From assembly GCA_015680685.1 (NCBI GenBank), contig MNCI01020574.1, positions 22,771 to 86,770 on the forward strand: 64,000 bases of DNA, read 5' to 3'. Under the pieces are notes generated by a model. The model worked only from the letters and a program-made list of their open reading frames with translations. It did no database searches and was not told where the DNA came from. The translations under genes and the position numbers were made by a program. How positions within the stretch are numbered: position 1 is the first letter of the stretch; each line of letters starts with the position of its first letter. This DNA comes from Gnetum montanum. Lineage: Eukaryota > Streptophyta > Gnetopsida > Gnetales > Gnetaceae. Shown here in pieces: positions 43,666-54,521 of this stretch.

Positions 43666-44770
43666 GAGCAATTGGGTATCAAGCATTGTTCTTTGGCACT
43701 GGGCTAGATGTCATCGCACCGTGATCAGAAGTACATAGGATCGGGAAATCAGGTTTTGAGATGTATAGGGGAAAGATTTGTAACTATGAGATCAGGGAGT
43801 GATGAAGGGATGATTTTGTTTAACTGTGGGAAGAGTATTGCTCTTGTGTGAAGACATCATGTTGGTCCTTGTCAATAGCCAGTATCTAGCAGACTTGGGA
43901 CTAAGGCATGGGATGTGCATCCTTTGGAGGAACGAGACTCTTGTATCCTGTTTAAGAGAATTCGTCGTCACAACCAAAGCTACGTAATGAGGTGGTGCAT
44001 TCTTTGGAGAAACAGGACCTTTGTTGAGTGTCAAAGGAAACCTGTTGTCGAACAGCCAAAGCCACGCAATGGGATGCAACATGATTGTTTGAGACATGAG
44101 TGTTTTCTTCCAGGACAAGTACCTTCCCACCTAAGGCTTTTATGAGAAGTGCCAAGGGTCTTGTAATGAATTTTGCTCTTTGATTTTTTTTATTTTTGTT
44201 TTATATTTTTTTTCTTTTTGTTTGTTTATTTTTTTTAACAGAGCTCTCTTTCAATGTTATACTCATGCTTGTGTGCTTGTATCTATTTCATGTGTTGTGC
44301 TATGTGTTGCAACTACCTGAAGAGTTACAGTGTGCAACCATGTGTTTAGAGTTTTGGGATGACTGGGATGTATCCGGGAAATGTAACTGAATAGGGTAGA
44401 GAGAACATGTTAGGGAATCAAGGATGTTTGGGGAACTAGGAATGTACTTGAGAGCAGTTTGATTAACCTTGTTACATGCATCAGGAACAATGTGGTACCT
44501 CGTTGCCGTGATGAAGTGCATCCGTGTACGAACATCTCTGGGTGTCATCCTGCAAACAAAACTCCAAGAAGACAAGAAAACCATGAGTAAATGATTTAGC
44601 TTAACACTTTAAACATGGATGCAACTGATGGGATGGAGACACTGCATGCAACCGCAAGCAAACAAAATTGAGCAGCAGCAATGTTGTTAGATTCTATGTG
44701 ATGAATTCATGCAGTAGATTGATGAAGACATGGCATTTGATTTCAGCAACAGATTAGTAGGTCAGTGAAG
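43666..44770 (-). other. 3' untranslated region of element 3
   Basis: No conserved frame. A T-rich stretch (about 44175-44240) is the only striking composition. Confidence 0.5.
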
Positions 44771-44777
44771 AAGTTGT

Positions 44778-45410
44778 CAGTTTATAGTCTCGACGGACTG
44801 TCGTGGATTAGTTTTACGTCATAACTTGCTGGACGTTGCCAGTTTATCGTCGTAGCGGATAGTGCAATGCTAGTTTATAGTCGTGGCGGACTACGGAGAG
44901 ACGAGCTAGTTTATAGTCTTAGTAGACTCTGGCAGATGAGAATGTGGTAGTTTATTGTCATTCTGGATGATCTATGGTATCAATTTTAGGTCATGATGCC
45001 AGGACCATTCTATGGTATCAGTTTATCGTCATGATTCTAGGATGAATTTGTGGTATCAATTTATCGTCATGATGCTAGGACGAATCTGTGGTATCAGCTT
45101 ATCGTCATGATGCCAGGATGAATCTGTGGTATCATTTTATCATCATGATGTTAGGACGATGTGTGGATGCATGCACGTATGTCCAGGTGATCCTGTAAAA
45201 GAAGAAACTAGATAACACAATGTCAAGTAGTAACTGTTGAAAATAGAACCTAAATGCACAAGCAAAATAGAAAAAAATGCAGAAAGTGGTAGTTTAAGGC
45301 CTTTTCAGGCCATGCATGGCAATTTAAAGCCATACTAGGCCATGTGTTAGTTTAAGGCCTTTTTGGGCCACAGGCTAGTTTAAGGCCTTTTTGGGCCGCA
45401 TGTAAACGTG
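44778..45410 (-). repeat. Mini-hairpin arrays of element 3
   Basis: Two blocks. In 44778-45150 the stems are AGTC/GACT (44786-44799, 44879-44892, 44915-44928), then TCGTC..GACGA-like units. In 45290-45410 the stems are GGCC/GGCC (45298-45311, 45356-45369). Plus-strand form is TAGTTTATAGTC-N6-GACT. They lie right after the protease frame, the place where pol would be. Confidence 0.8.
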
Positions 45411-46690
45411 TAAGCTAGTACAATGCAAACAAAGGTGACATATGCACAACAAACAAAGGTGAAGAGTGGGTGGGGATCATACGTGTTTTTGGTCGCAGGG
45501 TAGTCTTGATCGTGTGGTTGTTTCCTAGCCAAACGTGGTCTAGGAGGCGTGCTAGGTTTTGGTTGCTCTGGGAGGCTTTCGGTTTTTACCACTTGTTTGA
45601 GTGCTTTAGCTCTAGATGTTGCATTTGTTACCATGGGTGTTCCATCAAGAGACTCTTCTTTCAAGACTTGTGACATGTCTTTGTGGATGGCTAGAAAGGG
45701 AGTGTTATCACCATGTATGATGACTTGTCCACCTTCGTATGGAAGGCATATTTCTTGATGTATCGGTGAGGAAATGGCCCATTTTTGGGCTAGCCAAGGT
45801 CTACCAAGAATCATGTTGAAACTTGGCATCTCTTCTATGACCGTGAACTTTGCCACAAAGGCTAAGTTGATTATGCCCTTAACTGTGACACATGATCCAT
45901 TGAAGGATTTTAAATACGTGGTTTTTGTTGGCATGATCTCGTCTTCCATGCCTAGTTTGTTGATGAAGGAGTATAAAGCTACATTTGTTGTCGCACCATC
46001 ATCAACGTGCACTCTGTGAATGGTACATTGTCCAACATGTACACTAATTAACAATGGAGCTATTGTGACCTCCCCTCGTTCAGGGTTGACTTTAACTACA
46101 TCATCGTGGAAGGATAAGGTGTTTGAACCTAATCCTTGTGGTGTATGTTGTGAAATCGTTGCATGGATGGATTCCTTGTTTACACGGATGTCCTCCGTAA
46201 TAGAAATGGATGCTAACGTTTGAGCCAAGGCTTTGCAGTGAGCAGCTGAAGTCATGACCAAGTCATACAAGCTCATCGTTGTGTTCTTTTGTTTAAGCGT
46301 TTGTTTTACCTGGGCTAGTGTAGCTACGAAGTTTGTGTTGTCGGTCATTGTGTTGGCTTTGGCTTCCTTTGTGTGGGTTGAGGGATGTGCCTCTTGTGTA
46401 GAGGGATTGGGCCTAGTTTGCTTGAGATTAGGGGTAGGGGCCCCAACATTTGATTGTTTCTTGCTTGGTATGGTTTTTGTTTCGGGTGTGGAGGTTGTTC
46501 GTTGTTCATTTGTCCTCTTCTGCTGCCATTTGGTAGGCTTACCCGTGTTGTTGGCAAGGTTGACTCTTGAGGGAGAAGAGGTTGAGATGTTGCCTACAGT
46601 TGGGCTCTGGGTAGGTGAGGGGCCATCACGTGGTGGCACCTTTATAACAAATTGTAGTTTGGAAGGAGTCGTTGGTGTTTGACTAGCTTT
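45380..46690 (-). CDS. gag C-terminal region plus retropepsin, longest intact frame (element 3)
   Basis: Open for about 437 codons after a TAA at 46691-46693. There is no ATG at its head, so it is the downstream part of the gag-pro frame, not a separate gene. The first half is a Pro/Thr/Lys/Gln-rich linker. Then come LYDLVMTSAAHCKALAQTL, the protease active site VHVDDGATTN near 45990, YLKSFNGSCVTVKG, and MILGRPWLAQKWA near 45790, followed by PYEGGQVIIHGDN. It ends with a hydrophobic tail of about 30 residues. Elements 1 and 2 have lost or changed parts of the same site. Confidence is high for protease identity, low for present expression. Confidence 0.75.
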   Translation of the reverse strand, partial: KASQTPTTPSKLQFVIKVPPRDGPSPTQSPTVGNISTSSPSRVNLANNTGKPTKWQQKRTNEQRTTSTPETKTIPSKKQSNVGAPTPNLKQTRPNPSTQEAHPSTHTKEAKANTMTDNTNFVATLAQVKQTLKQKNTTMSLYDLVMTSAAHCKALAQTLASISITEDIRVNKESIHATISQHTPQGLGSNTLSFHDDVVKVNPERGEVTIAPLLISVHVGQCTIHRVHVDDGATTNVALYSFINKLGMEDEIMPTKTTYLKSFNGSCVTVKGIINLAFVAKFTVIEEMPSFNMILGRPWLAQKWAISSPIHQEICLPYEGGQVIIHGDNTPFLAIHKDMSQVLKEESLDGTPMVTNATSRAKALKQVVKTESLPEQPKPSTPPRPRLARKQPHDQDYPATKNTYDPHPLFTFVCCAYVTFVCIVLAYTFTCGPKRP

Positions 46691-48590
46691 TTATGGCACC
46701 TTAATGATGAAAGGTTTCTTTGTGGTTGTGGTCAGTGCATCATGCCAATTTAACGTCTTAGCGGTCGATTGCAGTGGTACTTTGACCACGAAATATTTTT
46801 CAGGTACTCGAGGTGGCACTTGGATGACAATGGGAGGTCTCTTGCTTGTGGAGGTGGGGGGATCATTGCCTTGCTGAGAGGCATATAGATCACAAAAGGT
46901 TGCCGCATAGGTTTAGGCTTACTATCATTGCCAATGGAGTTTATAACATAAGAGGCATCATCTGTGCTAGGTTGACTCAGGGTGTTGATGTTGAGTTGGC
47001 CCCATTTTATCATTATTTGAAGATCATCCTATAAGGCATGGTAGGTGTTCGTGTTGTGACCGGACATTTGGTGGTAGTGACAGAATTGGTCTAACTTGAA
47101 ATGTCGTGGAACCAGGGGATCGTTTGGTGCTGCTAAGGTGGGATTTCATAGTAGCTCGTAGTACCTATTGTGTTGGCGGTGAACATTCTCCGCTATGTGT
47201 TTGTATTGGATTTTCTTGGCTTTAAGGAGTTTCTCTAGTAGTTCAGAGGGTACTGTGGGTAGCGGCGTGTACTTAGAGTGATCCTTGCACTGAAAGTTGG
47301 GCTTTGGGGTGGCCCCTATCATTGCAGGTGGGTTGGTACTAGTGTTTTTTGTTTTTTTGCTTATGGCTATAGTTTCGGTTGTTGTCTTTTTCTTGGCAAC
47401 ATGTTGGTTCTTGTAAGCCACATAGGTGGGATCATTGCTGGTTTGTGCAGCTTGTTCAATGTTCTTAATCTATGTGAATGCTTGGCTCAACGTTTGAGTG
47501 CTTAGGTAGTACAACTTTGACTTAACAAAGTCATTCACGGCTCCCTTCAGAATTGTAAGGAAATATGTTTCAAGGATGGGCTCATGAATTTTGTTAATGG
47601 CTATGCTCCATCATTGAATGAACTTCTGCACAGGCTTTAGTGGCACTTGTTTCACCTATATCATAGTGTCTAGTGTGGCCTCAGGCTTGAGGTTGTACTT
47701 AAATTGGGTGATGAACTAATCTAAAAGATCCTCTAGAGAGGATATGGAGTTAGGTGGTAAGGCTCAGTACTAGTCTAAGACATTTTCTATTAGAGACATG
47801 GCAAACATACGTAGGATTGCATGGGGCCAAGCTTGAAGCAATAGGATCTCTGATCGAAATGTTACCAAGTGAGCATTCGTGTCTCCCTTCCCATTGTACT
47901 TGGTTAACTGTGGAAGTGTGATTCCGTTGTGTAAAGCTAACAATGGCACTAAAGAGCTAATTGGATCATCTTGATAGAAGTCTAGTACTTTAACTTATTC
48001 AGAGTTTTCCTTTTTGAGGTGCTTTACCTCTTTAGATAACACTTGCATCATCTTTTTGGCTTCTGCCCACTCTTCGGCGGTAGGAAGATCAGTTGGTTGG
48101 GGAGATTGTTGGGTTGTCATTTGTTGCTATGGAGCAATGTTCAGAGTTTTGGTTGCAGGGTGTGACACATTGAAGTGAGTGGGTTGTTGAACAAGGGGTA
48201 TGGCTCCTTGCCTAGCCACAAACTGTGAAGTAATACCTTGGATGTGCGGAGCTGAAGTGATGAAAGGGGCTCCATGTATTTGCACGTGTAGTATGTACTG
48301 GGTGGAAATAGACGTGGGTAATCTTTGTTGGGATACCGATGCTTTTATGCTCCTTGATACCTGGTGAGTGGCCGTCTATCCCATGCGAGGGTGGAATGAT
48401 GGATTCATGTAGGCATGAGGACTAAGGATGTGGTATGAATCCTCAAGTTCAGATTATGCCTCGAAGTCATCTACATCATGTTGGTTTTGGGGCTCCTCCG
48501 TGGGTCACCGTGTGTTTTGGCTCCTTGCCAAAAGGAGCTAAGAGATGAGTCGATGGTGAGGCTCAGAAAGGGGGATGATGTCATATATAG
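46691..48590 (-). pseudogene. gag of element 3 (broken)
   Basis: N-terminal part rich in Ser/His/Gln/Pro (48480-48130), a Lys/Glu-rich helix-like piece (about 48090-48010), a capsid core with TKYNGKGDTNAHL near 47900 and KSKLYYLS near 47510, a basic stretch KKKTTTET near 47390, and FCHYHQMSGHNTNTY near 47060 in place of the Cys/His knuckle. About seven stops, mostly TAG. Homologous to the gag of elements 1 and 2 along its length. Confidence 0.75.
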
Positions 48591-48891
48591 AGGGAGTGAA
48601 TTCATGACCTCCCATGTATATGCACTCAAAGTTTTTTTTCTCTTACTTCTCTATTTGGTCAATGGGAAGGTTGGCCTGAATATTCACACAAATGTAGTTA
48701 TACTGTTCTTATGTAAGGATTATGAAGGTGCATGCGTTAGAGTTCTAAGATGACTCCATGGTGATGTGTGATGGGGCAGCATATAGACAAGGTAACAAGG
48801 CAACAAGTGCAATGTGTGGTTCTGGATAAGGGTGTAGCGTGTGTAGTGTGACAAATTTGCAGTGTGACTAACTATCCAGCATGACCAACTA

Positions 48892-49060
48892 CAGTGTGTG
48901 AACACTGAAAATTTGTCAACGTGTGAATACTGAAAATTTTTCTAAGTGTCCAGCGTGTGAACACTAAAAATTTGTCTAAGTGTCCAACGTGTGAACACTA
49001 AAAATTTATCTAAGTGTCCAGCGTGTGAACACTGAAAATTTGTCTAAGTGTCCAGCGTAA
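48892..49060 (-). repeat. 34-bp tandem repeats in element 3 leader
   Basis: About five units of GTGTGAACACTGAAAATTTG followed by TCTAAGTGTCCAGC. Each contains the near-palindrome GTGTGAACAC. No spacers, so it is not CRISPR-like. Confidence 0.85.
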
Positions 49061-49205
49061 GAACCTGGCAACATGTGAAAAACATTTTCTAAGTGTAAAA
49101 CTGACAGCGTATGAATTGTAGCATAAGAATTCGGGCAACATTGGAGTGTTGTGGAAAACGTTTGATCTTAAGGAACAACATGTGAGGTAGGGTGAGGAGC
49201 AGTGT

Positions 49206-49318
49206 GACCAACTTCAGCATGACCAATGTCAGCTTGACCAACATCAGCGTGACCAACATCAGCTTGACCAACGTTAGCATGACCAACATCAGCTTGACCA
49301 ACGTCAGTGTGACCAACT
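49206..49318 (-). repeat. 15-bp tandem repeats in element 3 leader
   Basis: About 7.5 copies of GACCAACATCAGCKT. The length is a multiple of three, which creates a long but meaningless Leu/Val/Thr frame on the other strand. Confidence 0.9.
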
Positions 49319-49680
49319 TTTGGGTTAGAAAACTAAGTGTTGGACGTAGTATCTGAGAAGAAAACTTAGATCTAGATGCTATGAATAGAATCAGAAAAGA
49401 GAGATAAGGATTATGGATGCTATAAATAATGTCTGAAACTGGCATAGAGTGTAGGATGCTGTGGGAAATTTCTGGATCTGAGAGAGGAAGGTGCAGGATG
49501 TTGTGATTTAAGCAAGAATGTGCCTGGAAAACTCAGAAATAGCATCTGGACTAGATAACAAGATTTATGAGCAAGAAATAGTGCCTGAACGCTGGGAACA
49601 AGGCAGCGTAGGAATGCTAACAATCACAGTAGCATGTGAACACTAGATCTAGGATGCTAAGAGTTAGATCTAATAGAGAA

Positions 49681-49700
49681 ATGCCCTCCTTTTAGCACCA
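49681..49700 (-). other. Putative primer-binding site of element 3
   Basis: Minus strand TGGTGCTAAAAGGAGGGCAT, six bases from the LTR end. It aligns with TGGCACTAGAAGGAGGGCC of element 2. Confidence 0.6.
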
Positions 49701-49706
49701 CTTTAC

Positions 49707-51870
49707 TGTACTATCTAAAATCGTTAGCATAAGGCTGGAAGAAAACGAATGCCTAAAGATCTCTGGAGAGATATAGTAGACCCTTCCTTCACACAAGGGC
49801 AAGCTGGAAATAAATGAAGGCAGAGTGCCTTGGATGGTCTGTACATAGATCAAACAAGGACTTCCCCTACCGTATGCAATGGCACTGCGCTGGGCTTTTG
49901 TAAACAAATGCAAATGTAAACGTGGACAAGCACAAACAAGATGTAAATAGCATAAACAAAAAATAATGTAAACTGTAAATATGATTGGAAAAAAATGTAA
50001 CTGTTTGTATTGATTGAAAATTACAAAGAAGTGCATAGGTCAAAACGTAGTTGCAGAATGATTGCAACGTAGATGTTTAGCCCTGATGTGAATGGATGCT
50101 GGGGAATATAGGTTTCTGGTTGCAGGTTCTGTAGTGTGACCAAGATTTCCCTTGCGCAGTGTGACCAAGTCTGATGCCCAGTGTATGAAATGTTGCCTAG
50201 AATTTTCAGCCTACAAAGTGTATGGGATGCTCTATGACTAAATTTTCAAACCCTAATCTAGTGGAAAATCAAGGTATTTATACGGTTTTGATGCATGGGA
50301 TGCGGATCTGTGTGAAGATCGATGGCTACAGGGTGAGAAACGTTCGAATCGAGTGATAGGTGTGTGCGTTGACCAGATGAATGAAATGTTACAATGTATA
50401 GCATGCAACATAACCAATATCTCTTACGCTAATGTGTGTAATCCACAGTGTAAGAGCTTGATATGCTAAAAAATGCAAAATGTACAAAGAATGTTAAAGT
50501 ACAAGAGTGGATCTGGATGTCTAGCCTCCGGATCTATAGATATGTGCTATTTTTGCTCCTCCAAGGCCTCCAGCATGCATGGATCTAGCTTTGGCATGTC
50601 TATAGTGTATCCTGGTGTCAATTTCTAGTGTCCAGCTTCCAACGTCCAACGTATGAAAGTGTTTACACTGGGTTTACATTGCTAGAAGCATGTCAGCGTG
50701 ACTAATAGCATATGACCTAAAAATAGTGCATTTTGCACCAATTTTTGACCTATGAGACCCATTTTCTAAGTGGATCTACATGCCATGGGTCATGAGGATT
50801 TTTTGTACCAAATTTAGGTTGATTTAGATGTCGTTTTTGTCTTGTTTTGGTTGATGATGCTGGGCATTACGCTGTGCAACGTCTGAAAAGTAACCCCAAC
50901 GTCACCAAGTTAAAATGGCATATTTGAGGCCCAAATTTGGATTTTTTGAAGCCTGTGATCATACACAACTGCTGCCCAGCCCCCTGGGAGTTGAATTCAT
51001 GTCAAAATTCTACCTGGAGATGCCTGAATTGAGCTAGTCTTGTTTGGTCATGTTGTGCAACGTCTGAAAAAGTAACCCCAGCGTCACCAACTGATTTTGA
51101 CTTTTTGGAGGCTAGGAGCTATTGGGGACCTTGGTGAAGGTCATGGGGGGTCCTTGTGCTTGATTTTGGCCTATTTTGGCTCATTTTGGGGCTCCAAAAG
51201 TTGGTGAAGCTAATCCTTACGCTATGCGGCGTAAGAAAATGTAGCCCCAGCGTCACCAAGTCAAATTGGCATATTTGAGGCCCAAATTTTGATTTTCTAG
51301 AGGCTGGGAGCTACTAGGGGCCTTGGTGAAGGTCATGGGGGGTCTTTTTGCTCAATTTTGTCCTATTTTGGCTCAGTTTTGTAGCTCAAAAAGTTGGTGA
51401 CGCTGATCCTTACGCTTTGCAGTGTAAGAAAATGTAGCCCCAGGGTCACCAAGTCAAAATCACATATTTGAGGCCCAAATTTTTATTTTCTGGAGGTTGA
51501 GAGCTATTGGGGGCCTTGGTGAAGGTCATGGGGGATCCTTATTCTTGATTTCAGCCTATTTTAGCTCAGTTTTGGGGCTCCAAAAATTGGTAACATTGAT
51601 CCTCATGCTGTGCAGCATAAGAAAATATAACCAAAGTGTAATTTAGCCAAAACCAAGCATTTTGAGCATGAAACATTTTATTCTAGATGCCGAAAGTTGA
51701 TGCAACTGCTTGTGGGCCGTGGGGGAACCTTGCCTATTGAATTGTGAAGCATCCGGGGCTATTTTGGAGGCCTCCAAGTTTGGTCATGCTGTATTCATGC
51801 TTGGGTAGCTGCATGACTTAGCTTGAATCTTGTCTGAAAGTGCTAGGCAAAAATTTTTGTGGTGGTTTCA
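49707..51870 (-). repeat. 5' LTR of element 3
   Basis: 2164 bp, colinear with 41406-43595. It begins (minus) TGAAACCACCACAAAAATTT at 51870 and ends AGTACA at 49707, with the tandem U3 repeats at about 50865-51640. Confidence 0.9.
50275..50282 (-). promoter_or_regulatory. TATA box of element 3 5' LTR
   Basis: TATAAATACC on the minus strand, same LTR position as 41990-41997. Confidence 0.6.
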
Positions 51871-52594
51871 AGCAAAAATTCAAGAATTCAAGGAATCAAG
51901 GAACCTGGATGAAGAAATGATATACATCAGTCATTTAGTTGTGGATTGGAGAAGGTTGAGATGGCTCATGGTCATATTTTGGCAAAACCTAAAAAATAGT
52001 CTGTCCAATGACAAAACCTTCAAACAGCGGCCCAAAACCATGAGAATCAAAACATTGAGAATCCATCTCATTTCTTCCATAAGTAAGAAATGGCTCAAGC
52101 TTCTTTCCATGAATATTTTTTCTGTCCTACAAAGCCATAACGGATCAGCAGCCATTTACTGTCGAAATTGTTGTTAATAACACAACACAAAAAACAACCG
52201 TAGCATTAGTGGTAGCCATGAATCTGTCTAAAGGATTATGTTGTTTTACCATAGAGATCTGCAGAGACTCTTCTCATCCCTTATCAATGCAGAACTTAAA
52301 CATCTAAGTAGATAGAACCTAGAACATAGCATAAGGTTATGTTTATGCAACTTAAATAGTCACTTTTAGAGGTTTGAATGCAGGGACACTATCTAGCCTC
52401 TAACTTCTAGCTACCAACAACCCACTCAGTAGCCACTCAGAAGTAATTTTGACCAGACGTCCCTGACTGTCTTTGATAAACCTAACACCAATTCTAAGCC
52501 ATGTTTTCGAAGGTCTTTGTTCAAATGTTTCGGCAGAAGAACGCTTTTGTCAATTTTTAAATGTTCGTTCCAAGGCCATCTCCTAGGCTCGGTT
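51871..52594. other. Right flank of element 3, no recognised gene
   Basis: Starts with AGCAA, the probable right target duplication of element 3. The open frame that runs through 51830-52177 begins inside the LTR and is not believable. Nothing else identified. Confidence 0.45.
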
Positions 52595-53030
52595 CAAATT
52601 TCAAACTTATGTATGTCTCTTATCAACATTGTGTGGACTTGGTCAAAACATTCTAAAGAGGATAAATTTTAATGGTAAACTCTTCCAAGTCTTTCAAGCA
52701 TGTAATACAACACAGTCCTTAACATTTCCATTGATTGAAGGTTCAAAATTATGTCTTTACTGAATCTTATCAACACTATAGACTAGGTTAAAACATGTTA
52801 TAGAGGATAAACTCTATAATCATGTAATATAATGTGGTCAATTTCCATTTCCATCAGTTCAAATTTCACCATTTCCTTTGGTTCAAATTTCAAACTCATA
52901 TCTTTATTGAATCTTATCAACAGTGTATACCTTGTCAAAATGTGGTAGAGAGGATAAATTTTACTTGTAAACTCTTCTAAGTATTTCAACCATGTAATAT
53001 GAAATGATTATTACTATTTCCATTTCCATG
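52595..53030 (+). repeat. Tandem repeat with period of about 145 bp
   Basis: Three diverged copies. Each has TTCAAA, a CTTATCAACA landmark (about 52619, 52767, 52914), then AGAGGATAAA (about 52655, 52802, 52950) and CATGTAATA (about 52700, 52825, 52994). The middle copy is shortened. AT-rich, no coding frame. Confidence 0.75.
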
Positions 53031-53045
53031 AGTGTTTCACAATAG

Positions 53046-53050
53046 GCTAG
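53046..53050. repeat. Target-site duplication of solo LTR B, left (GCTAG)
   Basis: GCTAG before the LTR and ACTAG after it (54001-54005): four of five bases, the difference a transition. Confidence 0.65.
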
Positions 53051-54000
53051 TGATGAATCATGGATTTTCAGGTGCTGATATCGAACCCTTGATATTGATA
53101 TTGAACCCTTAATATCAGACCCCTAATATCGGATACTTGATATCAGACCCTTAATATTGGACCCTCGATATCGGATCCACGATATCGCATACGTGATATC
53201 ATGGCTTGGATAATAATATTGGATACACGATATCGCGATTCCTATGTAAGCCTATAAATACACCTTTGGGTGCACAAGAAGGAGAGAGTCAATAGGTGTA
53301 GAAGTAGAGTCTTTTTGTTCATTTTTAGTTCATCTCAACTCTTTCCCCAGTGCATGCCCACAGTGTGATGATTATAATTGAACAGAACCTTTATTTGAGT
53401 GTGGCGTACTTGGACATGCACATGACTAGCAATAAAGATCAAAATTACTTCATCATTGCAACATTCACTTAGTTTTAATTGCTTAACTATTATTGTTATT
53501 TATTGTTTTCTTAATTAATATTTCTTTACCTTCCTTTACTATCCCTATTATTAAATGTAGCATGAGTATGAATTAATCACGAGAATTTAAGTGTGACTAC
53601 TTGATATCTTAGTAGTGTATCTAGGACTGCTTAAGTAACATGTGCTTGGTAATCCTAGAAGTAGTACACAAGGTCCAAGATGTGTATGGATGCTTAAGGA
53701 TGGATGCTCATAGCACTTAGGCTAGCGTAGATTCTCTTCTCGTATTACTCATTAACTTAATCAAAGTTATTCTCTATTTCTCTTAGGAGTAGCATAGTGA
53801 TAGGAAACACATCATACACCTCACTCTGAACTAAACTATGCGTGAAAAAGCAAATACTAGTCCAAGTGGGGAGACAACAAACTATGATCAACGTGTAGCT
53901 ATCTAGATGCCATAACTAGTTCATCTACATAATTCAACCAAATCGTGCGTGAATGCTTGTATTCGTATGGTTGAGTGTAGGTGTACCTCGCCACTCATCA
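53051..54000 (+). mobile_element. Solo LTR B of the small-LTR family
   Basis: Starts TGATGAATC, ends CTCGCCACTCATCA as copy A does. U3 is an array of GATATC/AATATC words (53078-53240), followed by TATAAATA at 53253. No internal region follows; the flanks match as a target duplication. More AT-rich than copy A, consistent with loss of CpG sites. Confidence 0.8.
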
Positions 54001-54521
54001 ACTAGCAAGGAATTATGTGAAGGGATAAATCAATGGAACAATTGCAAACCAAAAAAATGTGCAACTAAGATATGTCTAAACATTAGTAAACCATATTATA
54101 AGCTTAATTTAACAAAGTAATACCTCTTGTTAATGTTAATTCAAGGGATATCAAAATACTAACATGTTTGAATGACAAAGACAAGGAGCTTGATTACATG
54201 CTTAACTTATCTACTTAAAAATATGAATAATGTAATCAAATACATGCAATTAAACCATTGATGGGAGTTAACATTAATGTTAATAAAAATAGTTTATAAA
54301 TATCTAGGTCTCCACAACATTGAAAAAATTCATGAACATATCTAATAAATATAGCTAACTATGAACAAGGCTATTAATTCACAATATTAAAGAGGTTATA
54401 GGAAAATATCATAATCCAATAGAAATATCATACCATTCTATGCTCTAGCCAAACTATGCATTTCCATGAGCTCTAGATACTCTAACTTTACTTGAAAAAG
54501 AGGGAGAAATGTTAATTTAAT
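54001..54521. other. AT-rich stretch between two LTR copies
   Basis: No feature recognised apart from the right target duplication of LTR B (ACTAG, 54001-54005). Confidence 0.4.

Larger units (their letters stand above)
41406..51870 (-). mobile_element. Element 3: gag-protease-only LTR retrotransposon
   Basis: 10.5 kb on the minus strand with LTRs at 49707-51870 (5') and 41406-43595 (3'). The internal 6.1 kb holds leader repeats, gag (about 48590-46640), protease (to 45380), a mini-hairpin array and a 3' untranslated region. There is no RT, RNase H, integrase or antisense gene. Gag, protease, primer site and polypurine tract are clearly related to elements 1 and 2. A non-autonomous partner that would need pol in trans; it resembles what has been called TR-GAG elements, but with protease kept. 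Confidence 0.85.

Noticed and set aside
46254-46682. 142-codon plus-strand frame
   Set aside because: Shadow of the protease frame on the opposite strand, rich in Val/Cys from complementing Pro/Thr/Gln codons.
48892-49060. CRISPR-like direct repeats
   Set aside because: Units are directly adjacent without spacers and the context is a plant retroelement leader.
49089-49445. 118-codon Leu/Val/Thr repeat protein
   Set aside because: Produced by reading through the 15-bp tandem repeat of the element 3 leader; a multiple of three makes it open by construction.
51830-52177. 115-codon plus-strand frame
   Set aside because: Begins inside the LTR of element 3 and crosses the insertion border; no match to the left flank.
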